Assembly: GCA_030220185.1 (NCBI GenBank)
Contig: JASPKZ010002336.1
Span: forward strand, 654,501 to 718,500
DNA: 64,000 nucleotides
Reading direction: 5' to 3'
DNA from: Diploptera punctata
Taxonomy: Eukaryota > Arthropoda > Insecta > Blattodea > Blaberidae
Shown: piece after piece, positions 9,668 to 20,551 of the stretch
How the letters are laid out: each line of letters starts with the position of its first letter
How positions within the stretch are numbered: position 1 is the first letter of the stretch
The notes under the pieces: generated by a model
Database searches by the model: none
What the model saw: only the letters and a program-made list of their open reading frames with translations
Told to the model about the DNA's origin: nothing
Position numbers and translations under genes: made by a program

Positions 9668-10060
9668 TTACTTCCCAACATTAATTAAATATAATTATGA
9701 GGTTATATCATTTGGAGAACATATTTTAATCGACTCACCTCATACATTTTCAAACTTCTTTGATACCGACGGTTTCAGACAAAATCATGTCCTCCTTCAG
9801 TCATGGCTTCCACTGATAAAATTCCGTGATTGTTGATTTCTTTAGTGACATCACTTCTTGTGCTGCCGTCTTTCGTTGGGATTATAAACTTTGTAATTAA
9901 ATTTTTATCCACCGGAATATCGAAATTCATAGATCAATATTTATTCTTCTGAATGAATATCATTTCCCAAATTGTCAATTCCAACGGTTTATCCAATTCA
10001 AAGAAGTTTGAAAATGTATGAGATGAGTCGATTAAAATATGTTCTCCACTCACTATTAAC
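9668..10060. repeat. Partial foldback with a hammerhead motif
   Basis: The arms share ACATATTTTAATCGACTCA (left near 9720, inverted near 10040). The minus-strand core CTGAAGGA (RC of 9793-9800), hairpin GGACA/TGTCT-like, GAAA (RC of 9773-9776), ACCGTCGGT, A follow. TGA before the core pairs with TCA after the site. 9890-9990 carries a minus-strand Penelope GIY-YIG tail fragment (WEMIFIQ, MNFDIPV). Confidence 0.6.
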
Positions 10061-10176
10061 TTTGTCTAGAAGTTGGATTTCCATTTTACTGAAAGTCTCA
10101 GATGATAAATTAATCACAATTCTCAGTATACTTTAATTTAATGAGTGTATTTTATTTTATGTATTTTCTATTTCAG

Positions 10177-10369
10177 CAAATCCCTGGGACAGAATTAGCA
10201 CAACTGTTTGGTGATTCCCTTGAAACTAACATATTTAGTGATATAATATCTACTCTTGAAACACAGTTTATTAAATCCAAAGAACATCTTCTGCCATATA
10301 TGATTGGTTTAACGAAAGTACGTAGATTTGGTGCATTAATAATGTTTTTATCTCAAGCTGACAAAACAG
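10177..10369 (+). CDS. RPAP3: RPAP3 exon, core of the RPAP3_C domain
   Basis: This exon runs from TTTCAG|CAAATC to ACAG|GTAAGA, starting at phase 0 and ending at phase 1. It encodes QIPGTELAQLFGDSLETNIF, then SDIISTLETQFIKSKEHLLPYMIGL and RRFGALIMFLSQADKT. The pattern of LF....L....F..I...L, LP...GL, RF..L..FLS is the conserved helical core of the RPAP3 C-terminal domain. Its continuation is 32 kb away at 42379, where the phase matches (ACA G|GA ATC). Confidence 0.9.
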
Positions 10370-10687
10370 GTAAGAATATTTTAATGTTTTCATTTAAATT
10401 AACATTTTCCAATCTTGGATAGAATCTAATTTAAGAAAGAATATATTCATAAATGCACATTCTCTATTGTATCTCCAAAATAATAATAACATTGAAATGA
10501 TAAAGATGGGTTTTTGCTACAGATTGTTAAACTCTATTGGTTGCATATACTGCTCAGAACACAAACATTTTAGTCTTACTGTCATCATCATTTGCACAAA
10601 ACCTACTTATTAAGTTATGTAGATAGGCAATAACACTGTTTTTTAAATTTTTTATTTCACTCACCTCATACTTCATAACTCCTCGCA

Positions 10688-10732
10688 TACCCAGGGTTTC
10701 GTCACATCATTTGTGACATTCTCAATGCTGTG
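10688..10732 (-). ncRNA. Hammerhead-like motif
   Basis: Minus strand TTGAGAAT (RC of 10719-10726), stem GTCACA/TGTGAC, GAAA (RC of 10698-10701), ACCCTGGGT, A. The G8 position is A and C3 is U, so it may be inactive although the stems are intact. Confidence 0.55.
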
Positions 10733-10932
10733 TCACGTTCACAACTGACGTCAGTCTGCAGAATAGAAGGCAGTCGGACGTCAGTTGTGAATGTGACACA
10801 GCATTGAGAATGTCACAAATGATGTGACAAAACCCTGGGTATGTGATTTGGAACTTCGTCGGTCAGCCATCAGATGGCGCGGAGGTCAGTCTGCAGGATA
10901 GAAGGCAGTCTGACGTCAGTTGTGAACGTGAC

Positions 10933-10980
10933 ACAGCATTGAGAATGTCACAAATGATGTGACGAAACCCTGGGTATGTG
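10933..10980 (+). ncRNA. Hammerhead-like motif
   Basis: TTGAGAAT (10939-10946), stem GTCACA/TGTGAC, GAAA (10964-10967), palindrome-like ACCCTGGGT, A, then TGTG, which pairs partly with CAGCA before the core. A second copy at 10800-10842 has AAAA in place of GAAA. Confidence 0.55.
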
Positions 10981-11093
10981 AGGAGTTATGAAGTATGAGG
11001 TGAGTGAAATAAAAAATAAACAATACAAAACCTACTAAAATTCATCGGAGAACATATTGTTTAAACAACTCACCTCATAGGATTCATGCTTCC

Positions 11094-11142
11094 ATGATAT
11101 CGCGATTTCAAACACAGTCATGTTCATCTTCAGCCATAACTC
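11094..11142 (-). ncRNA. Hammerhead-like motif, third copy of the 9345 family
   Basis: Minus strand CTGAAGAT (RC of 11126-11133) with GAACAT and an altered 3' stem half, GAAA, ATCGCGAT, A. Here N7 is A where the 9550 copy has C. The element is cut short at about 11155. Confidence 0.55.
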
Positions 11143-11204
11143 CGACTGGTCAGTCTCCGATGAATTTTAATGATTATACCTCATAATGTTTACTTCCCAA
11201 CATT

Positions 11205-11543
11205 AATTTAATATAACAAAACCTACTGTTGATATATTACCAAAGGTAAAAGTACCTCTTTAACAGGTCATGAAGACCCATGAAAATATGGATCCATAAT
11301 TCTTAGCCAATGGCATGAGAAAGAGGTAAATTCCTGGCCCTATGCCCTAGCTGACTTTACTCTCAAAGAGTTTTTCTGATACATATCTGATGAGCCTCAT
11401 GACAAATGTGTGACAAAATTCTTCAATTCTCCATTTCCTGGGTTCAAATGCAGGCTGTCAAGCTCATAGTTAAATGTCTTACCATTTATGATACTGTGAT
11501 GGCTGGAATTAGGGTACTTGGTTCATGAATAATCTTTTACATA
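11205..11543. other. Intron left of the retrovirus, no gene
   Basis: No coding or structured element recognised. It ends in TACATA (11538-11543), the probable target duplication of the endogenous retrovirus. Confidence 0.4.
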
Positions 11544-12379
11544 ACACTCCTTGAAAAGCGAAAGTTACTCATTATGCCGGATGGGATAGGTTAAAATCCC
11601 ACTGTCTCATAGGAGATGATATAACCGGAACGTTGTGGTTTTCCTTCTAAAATAGAAAGTCATAGGGCACATACATTACGCACGTGGACTTTCTTAACCA
11701 CGACCAAGGGTCTCATGTCCAAGGCTAGGCACAGCGCGTGTTATGAAACAATGAAAGCGTCTGTCGGCCAACACCCCAAAATTTTAGTATATAAACTCTG
11801 GAAGTTCATAGCTTCCTCTAGTAGGCTACGAGACTCTTCAGTATTAGAACACTGTAATTGACGAAGGTACGACCTTCTAGTAACGGACTTCAAACCCCAG
11901 AGGAACTCTATATAAAAGCAACTATGAAGACAATCTACCGTCACCTTAGTAACTATCATGTGTGAGTAACTTATAATATTTGAGAATAACTATCTTTTGT
12001 TTTTTTATTAGATGTTAAATGACCCCTTTTCTAAATCAAGGTTGAACACCTTATGGCTGTGTATTGGAACAGCCGTCTTTGGAAGTATAACAACTGGTCT
12101 GATAGACACTTTAATATTAAACGTTAAAGAAACCAAGTACTCTTTCTAGTAGTAATCAAAGGTTGTAACTTGCCAATCATTTTTTAACATTTTATTTACT
12201 TTTCTTTTATTGTAATCTTTAGTTACAAGTAATAAACTTAGTTTTAAACCAATTTGTATGAATCATTTCAATTCATATCTGGGTACCTAGGGCTTGCGAT
12301 CTGTGACTCGATAGGCATTAGTCCTACTCAGAGGCACCCAATGTGGATCGCCATAGATCCCTATCCTTGGGTATTACAC
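11544..12379 (+). repeat. 5' LTR of the endogenous retrovirus
   Basis: From 11938 onward it matches the sequence at 25774-26359. A TATA-like box (CTATATAAAAGC near 11909) lies in the part missing from the 3' copy. The LTR ends with GGTATTACA and is followed by TGGTGACAGCATAG, a candidate primer-binding site. The left boundary is inferred. Confidence 0.7.
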
Positions 12380-12478
12380 TGGTGACAGCATAGTTGAGAT
12401 TTGAACTAAGGACTCCAGAGATCGAATCCACTTAGTTAAAGTCTATAGATTTGGATCTAGAACTAAGTTTAATATTGC

Positions 12479-12938
12479 ATGGCTACTTGGTTTCGACCTA
12501 AAGATCCCTGTATCATAACTTTCACTGAGTTACATATTAGGGTAGTAACAGTAAAGCGCCCTGCACTTCTGCCAGATACGACAAAACTAGCGAAGGAGAT
12601 TGCATTCGATTTCTTTAAAATCATACGATGCTTGATTTAGAAATATTAGAACAAGAACATTACAAGTTTGTAAATTTAAGAGAAGGTTCGAGGCTTTTAA
12701 TTAGTTTTGAGGGTAAACCTGTGAATAATTATAGTGTTCCTGCATTTAAAGTACTTGAATACGAAAGAGCATCAGGAGTAGAAGTATTTATTGAAGTAGA
12801 CGTAAGAGTTATTAAGAGATATATAGAGAAAGATAAACGATAATACCCTCCAGTATCAATTGAACGTACAGACTACGTATCAATATATGATGTTCCTAGA
12901 ACAGTAAACAGGGATGTAAGGATATCATATAAGGATTA
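12479..12938 (+). pseudogene. Accessory ORF of unknown function upstream of gag
   Basis: A frame starts at 12479 (MATWFRPKDPCIITFTELHI) and shifts near 12628 into a 71-codon frame (EQEHYKFVNLREGSRLLISF onward). It runs on past a stop at 12843 as YPPVSIERTDYVSIYDVPRT to about 12938. Together this is some 150 codons before gag, on the same strand. I do not recognise a family. There are no transmembrane stretches or zinc knuckles. It may be an extra retroviral ORF or an N-terminal gag remnant. Confidence 0.45.
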
Positions 12939-13338
12939 AGGTGATAATAATAAAACAAAGGTAGAGAACATTCAAATAAATATTTTATTGATTATAAATA
13001 GATTTTTTTTATTTTGCCCTCTCCGGCTCAGAAAGGAAAAGGGTGTCCAGACAATAGAGGGTGAACAATGTCCTCTGACTCAAACTGAATCAATAATAAA
13101 CATGGCCGACAAGGTGGAGTATGAGGGTCTTGAGCTGTATCCCGGGAGGACCACTATCCATCCTCCCCATAACGTGAAGTGAATTACGAATTCCTTGCAC
13201 AACCACCCACCTGCTCCAATGCCGTCCGCACCCTGGAAAACCAAATTTATAGGTATCCACTAGAAAAAGAAAGAGAAACTCAGTTAAAAACAAAACAAAA
13301 TTAATAATAACATCAATACATATTTAGATAGGCAACAA

Positions 13339-14282
13339 TGGCCGAAACAGATAAGAAAAATGTGTTAATAACTAAAGATTTAACAATAGTTACATGGATA
13401 CATTCATGGGATCCAAAGTCAGGAATTCTGGTACAGGACTTTCTCAGAAAAGTCGATGGAGCAATCAGCTAATTTAACTGAACAGGATAAAGTAAGACAG
13501 ATTCAATTTAAAGTGGAAGGGGGTGCTCAAACGTTTTTAGAAACGCACCCCGAAGTCACAGATGCGATCCCTTATGATAGACTAGTAACGATATTAAAGG
13601 AAAGATTTAGAGAGAAACATTCGGATTTTTATCACTATTCTCACCTGCTAGCAGCTAAACAGTATAAGGATGAAGGGATTGAAGAATTCGCAGACAGATT
13701 GCGAAAACTAAGTAGAAAAACGATTAACATAGTGCGAGATCTTACAGAACAATAAGCGCTGAACAATGAAGCAGAACGAAGATTACTGGCAATTTTCATA
13801 AATGGATTATGAGGTAATTCCGGAACATAGGTTCAATACCAGATGCCCGACACATTAGAAAAAGCTATTAGGATAGCTATGACAGCAGAAGTCACTGAAC
13901 AGGAAAAGGAGAAATCCCAATTTAAAATATTTGGCGTAAGGCAAACTCATCGCAGAGGCTGAGGAAATGGGTTCGGTCGAGGAAACAATTTCGGAAATAG
14001 AGGCTTCAACCACAGCAGTCGTACGCCGAGTTTCCGAGTTTTAGTAAGCAAGGGCAACAGAATAATAATAGTTATAGTGCTAGCAGTGGCACTAGAGGAC
14101 GAGGAAGTGGATTCCTCCAGGGCCATCGTCCAAGAGAATCTGGAAACGTCCAAGGAAGGAGCGCGGGCCATGGGATTCAGTGTTACAGCTGTAGAGGGTT
14201 AGGGCACATAGTGAAGTTCTGTCCAAAGAGAAGCGAACAAGAGGAACGTTTGCAGAATTTAAACTCAAGAGGGAGGCATTAA
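13339..14282 (+). pseudogene. gag (capsid and nucleocapsid), frameshifted
   Basis: ATG at 13339 opens MAETDKKNVLITKDLT. The frame breaks near 13460 and resumes as a 99-codon stretch with the capsid-like segment YKDEGIEEFADRLRKLSR. After further breaks a zinc knuckle CYSCRGLGHIVKFC (14180-14221) follows an Arg/Gly/Ser-rich stretch. This order is normal for Gypsy Gag. At least three frame breaks are present. Confidence 0.75.
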
Positions 14283-14345
14283 GTCACCCCGATGCTAATC
14301 CCGTAATTAGAGAAGAAGCCGAATTTATAGGTTCTTGCATTTCAT

Positions 14346-14975
14346 TTGAAGTCTGAACGATATATAATCGTAGAGGTTGAGGGAGCTAAGTATAGATTCG
14401 TAGTGAACATGGGGGCTGCTATTTCGTTAGTACAGCCGAATAGATGGCAAGCACCATTAGGACCTACACAGTTAACGGCTAGGGGTGTAACTGGAAACAA
14501 TTTAGAATTATTAGGAACACAAAGAGTGATAATTAATTAAATTAATATTAAGAAGCTAAAGCTGTTACTATGATTGAAATAAGTATATTAAAGTACACTA
14601 CTAAATTATTGTAATCAAATGGTAAAGAGAAAAATTTATGCCTGAACCAGGAATCGAACCCCGAACCTTCAGCTTTCCGTGCTGATGCTCTAACCATTGA
14701 GCTAATCCGGATTTATGCTTGGATGGGAAGGAAGCCCGGATTAGCTCAATGGTTAGAGCATCAGCACGGAAAGCTGAAGGTTCGGGGTTCGATTCCCGGT
14801 TCAGGCATAATTTTTTCTCTTTACCATTTGATTACAATAATTTAGTAGTGATAATTAAGTTAGGACCTTCACAAGTAGTACATTCATAGTAAGCGAGTTG
14901 GGTACTCCTTGAGATGAAATCTTAGGGGTTGACTTTCTACAGACTGTGGCCGCGACTGTGGACCTAGACGCTAGA
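14346..14975 (+). pseudogene. Retroviral aspartic protease, catalytic site altered and split
   Basis: The 14346-14540 frame contains FVVNMGAAISLV where proteases of this class have a D-T/S-G active site; the Asp is Asn and the Thr is Met. The rest, including LGVDFL near 14929, lies beyond the foldback inserted at 14596-14850. Both changes make it inactive. Confidence 0.7.
14596..14850. repeat. Foldback of two inverted tRNA-like units, inserted in pol
   Basis: The arms run from CACTACTAAATTATTGTAAT to its complement at 14831-14850. A minus tRNA-like unit spans about 14641-14714 and a plus one 14735-14808 (GCCCGGA acceptor, anticodon stem TCAGC/GCTGA, loop ACGGAAA). Only about 20 bp separate the two heads. 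Compared with 3804, the anticodon stem changes on both sides and stays paired. Confidence 0.8.
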
Positions 14976-16735
14976 AATTTGGTCATGAGAGATGTTAAAT
15001 TGCCGTTACATAGTTATGATGGCACGGTCTTGACTATACCTGAGTCAACTGATAATTTGGACAAACAGCCTATGGGCCTGATCAACCCGCCAGGTGAGCA
15101 AAATTCAAACTCCGAACCTGACCCAACATGGTATACCGAGGTTCCTCTAAATAAGAACACAGCGTTGCCACTGTCTGCAGTAAGAATCGTCCAGGGTAGG
15201 GTCGTTGGATGCAGTGACCTTACGAGTGTCCCTCGAGAAGTAATTTTTGAGCCTGTGTACACTATGACACCAGGTGTTTTCGCTCCGAATAGTGCTAGCA
15301 AGGTAGAATGGAGAAAAAAAAGTTGTATACAGGATCCTGTAAATCCCATGGACAAATGCCCTCATTTGAACAAAGATAGTGTAGCTCCCTTGAAAATAGA
15401 GTCCCCCAGGATGGACGAAACCCACCTAAGTGTGAACCTAAGATTTCCAGATTCACCGGCGACAGTGAGTACCGAGAGAGAAAATATATATAACAGTGTA
15501 GGGTTATATGAGTCAAACAGTGTAAATATAGGTAATTCAGAAAGTGATAATAGAAATAAATTAATAGGATATATTCCAGTACAGTTGTTAAACATATCAA
15601 ATGAAGAAATAATATTAGATAAAGGTTACAGGTTAGGCACAGTGGCACCTCTTATTTTAGAAAGTGAAAGCGACGAAAATGAAATGGACAAGAATGTGTA
15701 CCACACACCGAGACAAAAGGAATATGTGAGTAAGCATAACAAAAACAGAAAATTTGGTGAATATTTACGGGCTAAGTTATCGCATTTAAACCGCAGAGAC
15801 TATGACTTACTAGCAGAAGCATTACGACAGAACAATGATTTGTTTTATCATGAAGGCAGTTTAGATTTTGGTCATACCACGAAAGTCAAACATGAAATAA
15901 ACACTGGTGACGCGCTTCCCGTGCGTAAGAATCCATATAATTAGCTCATTCTTTAAAACAAGTTGTAGAAGAACAAATTAACAATCTTTTAATCTTTTAA
16001 GCAAAAAGATAATTGTAGAATCACAATCACCATAGAATAGTCCCATTGTAATGGTTAAAAATAAATCTCAAGATGGAACCCCAAAATTTCGATTATGTGT
16101 AGATCTGATGGGCTTAAATGTCCTTACTAAGCCATATGGTTACACTTTGCCTAACATAGTGGACACCTCAGATTCACTAGGACAATGTAAGATATTTTCT
16201 GTGTTATAAATGGCCAGTAGATATTTGCAAGTAGAAATTGAACAAAATGGTAAGGAATAGACAGCATTCAGTACCCCCAGGGTCATTTTCATAAAGACCT
16301 GGTTTGTTTCGGTCTGGCCAATGAACCTTCGTCATTTAAGAAGTGTATGGATTCAATATTGATGGGTTTGAGTGGAATAGATTGCCTCTGCTATGTATAT
16401 GACATAATTGTATTATCAAAGGACATAAAATCACACGAGGAAAAATTGCAATACATCTTCTGATCGATTCCGCGATGCAAACTTCAAAATACAAGCAGAT
16501 ACGTGTCAGTTCGCAGTAAATGAAGTAGAATACTTAGATCACATCATGACGAGCGAAGAAGTTAAAACAGACCCTAATAAAATCAAAGCAATTCAAGAAT
16601 ACCCCAGGCCACAGAATGTGCGTGACATAAGATCATTTGTTGGGTTGGCCTCTTATTATAGACGCCATGTCCCAAATTTTACAGGAATAGCCCAGCCTTT
16701 AACAAAGCTAACTAAAACAGACTGATACTATTTAT
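14946..16735 (+). pseudogene. pol: linker and reverse transcriptase
   Basis: 14946-15944 is a long open stretch (332 codons) ending HEINTGDALPVRKNPY, the usual entry to Gypsy RT. The RT then runs in broken frames: FRLCVDLMGLN, FGLANEPSSF and, at 16392-16403, YVYD. The family motif is YxxDD-type (YVYLDD); two residues are missing, including one catalytic Asp. The thumb/connection (GLASYYRRHVPNF) reaches about 16690. Inactive. Confidence 0.8.
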
Positions 16736-16739
16736 CTCG

Positions 16740-17230
16740 ACAGATGTCCAAAAAAATGCCTTTCGGACTTTCAAGAATATCTTAAACACCGAACCACTTT
16801 TAATTTATCCGGACTTTAATTAGCCCTTTATTGTCACGAGCGATGTTGACGATCACGGCTATTGGAGCTGTATTATCTCAAATGAGAGATGGTTATGAAC
16901 GCCCTTTATCATACTGCTCTCCTCAGCTAAATCAGGCTGAGAGAAACTATAGCGTAACTGAAAGAGAGTTACTAGCAATCATTTTCGCTACAAAGCAATT
17001 TAGAAGCTATCTATATGGTCATGAGTTTACTCTACAAACCAACCATACTGTTATAAGGTGGTTGTTGAACTTGAAAGACCCGAGTTCGAGAGTAACTCAG
17101 ATACAGTTTTCGACTCGCTGATTTCGATTACGAAATTGTTCATAGACCAGACAAAAAGTTACCACATGCTGACGCATTATGTAGACATGTAGGTCTAGCC
17201 TACTGAGAAGAAACTCTCACAGAGGAAACG
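16740..17230 (+). pseudogene. pol: RNase H
   Basis: 16831-17121 reads GAVLSQMRDGYERPLSYCS, then NYSVTERELLAIIFATKQFR and SYLYGHEFTLQTNH. The family has TDH at the last site; here it is TNH, and the first Asp region is out of frame. After a frameshift the tether reads HRPDKKLPHADALCRH to about 17190. Confidence 0.75.
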
Positions 17231-17297
17231 CTAAGAGATGACCATCAGAACGACCCATTCTGTCAAACAAAAACTTGTGACAAATATTTATTTTATA

Positions 17298-18207
17298 TTT
17301 TTGGAAATTGAATATAACCTTCATTTAACAGAAGATATCAAGAAATCTGAAACTCCCCCATATATTTTAAAACAAATGTCACTGGAAATAATAAATCTAA
17401 GATACCCTGCTCTTGAATGGATACATATTTTTACAGATGGCTCCAGCCTACCAAATGACGGTGGCACTGGTGCAGTATGTCCACTTTTTTCCTTTTATCG
17501 TAAACTAAACACAAATTCAACAAACTTCGATGGTGAAATTCTAGCAATTTTCTTAAGTTTACAAAATCTTTTATATCACATCCAAAAATTTACAAAAGTT
17601 GTAATTCTATGTGACTCCAAAGCAGCCATTCTCGCTTTAACACGAGACGCAAGACCCAAAAGCGTCAAAATTATCTAATGTCACAAAATGGTAAAACAGT
17701 TATCCCGTCTTCATAAAAAAGTTGTACTTCAATGGATTCCGGCCCATTGTGGAGCAACAGGCAATGAAATAGCCGATTTTCTGGCCAAGAAGGGTAGCAA
17801 AATTGTTTCAAACCCAACTTCTACTCCAGTTTCCTTTCACTCTATCAAAAGAATTATCTCAAATAAATATATCAATAAACTTAGAGAAGAATACACCACC
17901 AAAACATCTGGAAAGGAATGGGAAAATCTACAAGCTTATGACATTACTACATTACAAAGAAAATCTGCAGTAGCAACATTCAGACTGCTAACGGGACATG
18001 ACTGCCTGCATAAACACCTACACAGACTTGGCATAACAGATTCACTAAATGCTCTTTTTGCAATTTAAATGAAGATATGGAAAGAAACCATCTCCTCCGT
18101 TGTCCAGCTTTTGTAGAAGAGACCAGCCTTTCTGCTAAATATTGGAGTGCAAGAGAGCGAATGATTTCATTATTAAGTGCTCGACATTAGATACCAACCA
18201 ACCAACC
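17298..18207 (+). mobile_element. 5'-truncated LINE with RNase H, nested in pol
   Basis: A 910 bp insert is flanked by 14 bp target duplications with one mismatch (17284-17297 and 18208-18221, ATATTTATTTTATA). It ends in ACCAACCAACC repeats. It encodes an I/Jockey-type RNase H: IFTDGSS, FDGEILAIF, LCDSKAAI and HCGATGNEIADF, so all catalytic residues are present. One in-frame TAA (17676-17678) and one frameshift near 18050 break it. The RT lies upstream and was not copied. Confidence 0.85.
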
Positions 18208-18221
18208 ATATTTCTTTTATA

Positions 18222-19749
18222 ATGAGAAAAACATTTTATGTAAGAAACAATATGATGGATCAAGTCTAGTTGTTATACCAAAAAGTTTAGTGCTAGAGCT
18301 CTTACATAATTACCATGACATGCCTTTCACAGGACATCAAGGTATTAAACGAACCTTGTCCTTAATCAAAAACCGTTATTGGTGGCCGACCATGACTCAA
18401 GATGTAGAAAGTTTTATAAACACTTGTGATAGATGCGCTAAGAGAAAGGGAGAACAAAATTTAATTGCGCCATTAGGTGAACCACCAGAGGCGACAGAAC
18501 TCTTAGAGATACTCGCCACTGATTTCGTTGGACCTCTTCCTATTTCGAGGAACGGAAACAAGTATATCTTGACTTTTATAGATCACTTTACGAGATACTG
18601 CTTTGCCATAGTGGTACCAGACCAAACTGCAGACAGAATAGCGCATGAGTTCGTGCAGAATATAATTTTGCAATTTGGAACGCCGTAATTCTTATTATCC
18701 GATCAAGGCACACAGTTCTTGTCCAGACTAATAAGTGAAACATGTAAATTATTGAGAATAAAGAAATTGCAGACAACCGCATTTCACCCGCAAAGTAATG
18801 GTGTATGCAAAAGTTTTCATAAAACCTTGATAGATATAGTGTCACATTTTGTATCAAAAGACGTGCAAAAATGGAATGAATACTTGCCGTATGCAGTAAT
18901 GGCGTACAGAAACACATCACATACGAGGTACAGTCCACATTATTTAGTTTTCAGTAGAGAGTTGAGGTTGCCAATAGAAGACGATTTAAGAGATATATTA
19001 AGACGTAATCCGGAAGGATATGACCAACACGTGATAGAGTTGGCGGAGAAACTAAAGGTCTCAAATGAAATTGTGAAAAGGGAAAATTATAAAGGTCAAC
19101 AACGTTCAAAAAGGTGCTACGACAAGGGGAAGACCCAGAGAATGTTTAATCCAGGAGATTTACTTTATGTGTTGAATCCAGCTGCTAAAAAGGGGATTGC
19201 AAGAAAATTTGCGAATCTGTGGGAAGGCCATTTGAAGTTATAGAAAGAATCTCACCTGTAACGTATCGAATACTCAGAGAAAATAGACGTGAAGTTGTAA
19301 TTCATATAAATAGATTGAAAGAGTGTAAAGCAAATAGGTCTTATGAGCCAGTAGAAGTACAAAGGTACAGAAAAATTTATAAAAATGTAGCACCGCAAGG
19401 GAATCAAACCCAGGTTCCAGTCACAAAGAAGCCAGTTAGTGGTTTAGACACGCCGATAGTGCATAGGCAGACTCGATATTTCTTAAGACCGAGAACAGGT
19501 CCCACAACGGAACAAGTTATCCAGGATATAATTCAAGAGGAGCTAGCGTCAGATAAGACCACATCCGAACATAGTGAATCATCTGAAGATTTGTGGCAGC
19601 CCGCGAAGGAAGTCACAGAGCCTGCTAGTCTAGAGGAAACGGTAATTTCCCCTCTCAAAGAAAGTGAAATAACATTATGTAACAGGAACCTTTCATTATC
19701 AGAGTTAACTGATGAAAACACAACTGACTCTGACCTGGTAGTAAACTAG
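18222..19749 (+). pseudogene. pol: integrase and C-terminal tail
   Basis: An HHCC zinc-binding domain (HNYHDMPFTGH...CDRCAKRKG) is followed by the core: ATDFVGP (first Asp), a frame break near 18688, SDQG (second Asp), then NGVCKSFHKTL. Family members have Glu in the last motif (NG..ER.H); here it is Lys. One more frameshift at about 19230 leads to HINRLKECK and a long acidic tail to 19749. Inactive. Confidence 0.8.
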
Positions 19750-20094
19750 TCAGGCGACCCAAGGAAGAAAGTTACCTCCCGGAGGTCTCCCTACCTCTTA
19801 AGAAGAAGGGTTAATTCAGAGTGACCCGTTACACTACTAATGGAAGACAAGAATGATGCAGCTTATGTAACAAAGTTCTATTTTATGTGTGTTACAGACT
19901 TGAATGTACAAGCAGATCCACGATTGGATAAAGGATTGATATTTCTCAAAGAGAAAGAAATTTTGTTATCTGGTTCATAGTAGCAACAATAAGTATCTCC
20001 GATTATGTGGACTTGTTAGGACACATGCGTAATGCTTTAACGACTATTCAGGCTAATGTTAAAATAATTACCAATGACAGACCCGAGTATAAAT

Positions 20095-20551
20095 TGTGCC
20101 GGTTCGCTCAGGGTAGAATATGATCACTCAGGGATGTTTTAAATTATACACTTATTATTTTAGTTTATTGGATAAATTTGTATACAATATTGTATTTACA
20201 CTGTTTGATAATTCACTATCTCGGAGTGGAGTTGATGAGTTATTTCCGCCCACGTGTTTTAATATCAACTTCGCGGACGGTTACTGAAGAAGTTAACTAT
20301 TGCAGAACGTAGGAGCGTGAGAGTGAGAGTGTTTTCACACGTGTCCTCGCCTTATAAGGGCGATGACTCCTCCCATAAGTTGCCAACCCCTCTCCGAGTG
20401 TATATGTTATTCATTATAGCTTAGAAGGGTAGGTACCATTCGTTTAGGTTTCTATGTTGGTAATAGACTCGTGTGCACGTTTTGTGCGCCTTCCAGTTAT
20501 TACTATTAATGGTACGTTTTAATACTCACGAGTCTATTACTTCTTGCCACA
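20095..20551 (-). repeat. 3' LTR (minus orientation) of the nested element
   Basis: Direct copy of 24196-24652 with a few substitutions and two small indels. Both share GCTCAGGGTAGAATATG and end CTTGCCACA on the plus strand. Confidence 0.88.

Larger units (their letters stand above)
9345..9668. repeat. Foldback with two hammerhead motifs
   Basis: The arms match from TAAAATTCATCGGAGAACA inward (left 9350-9478, right 9512-9652). The edge motif ACCTCATAATGTTTACTTCCC flanks both sides. Ribozyme cores are at RC 9441-9448 and 9550-9557. Confidence 0.85.
10650..11015. repeat. Foldback with three hammerhead-like motifs
   Basis: The arms (CACTCACCTCATACTTCATA on the left, its complement on the right) are inverted. 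The right side carries the ribozyme segment twice, around 10790-10850 and 10925-10980, next to ACGTCAGTTGTGAA repeats and GTCAGCCATCAGATGGCGCG. That last sequence also occurs in the Penelope copy at 34890, which ties the foldback to that element. Confidence 0.8.

Noticed and set aside
15014..15648. Minus-strand ORFs of 77-117 codons
   Set aside because: They are antisense shadows of the long pol linker frame.
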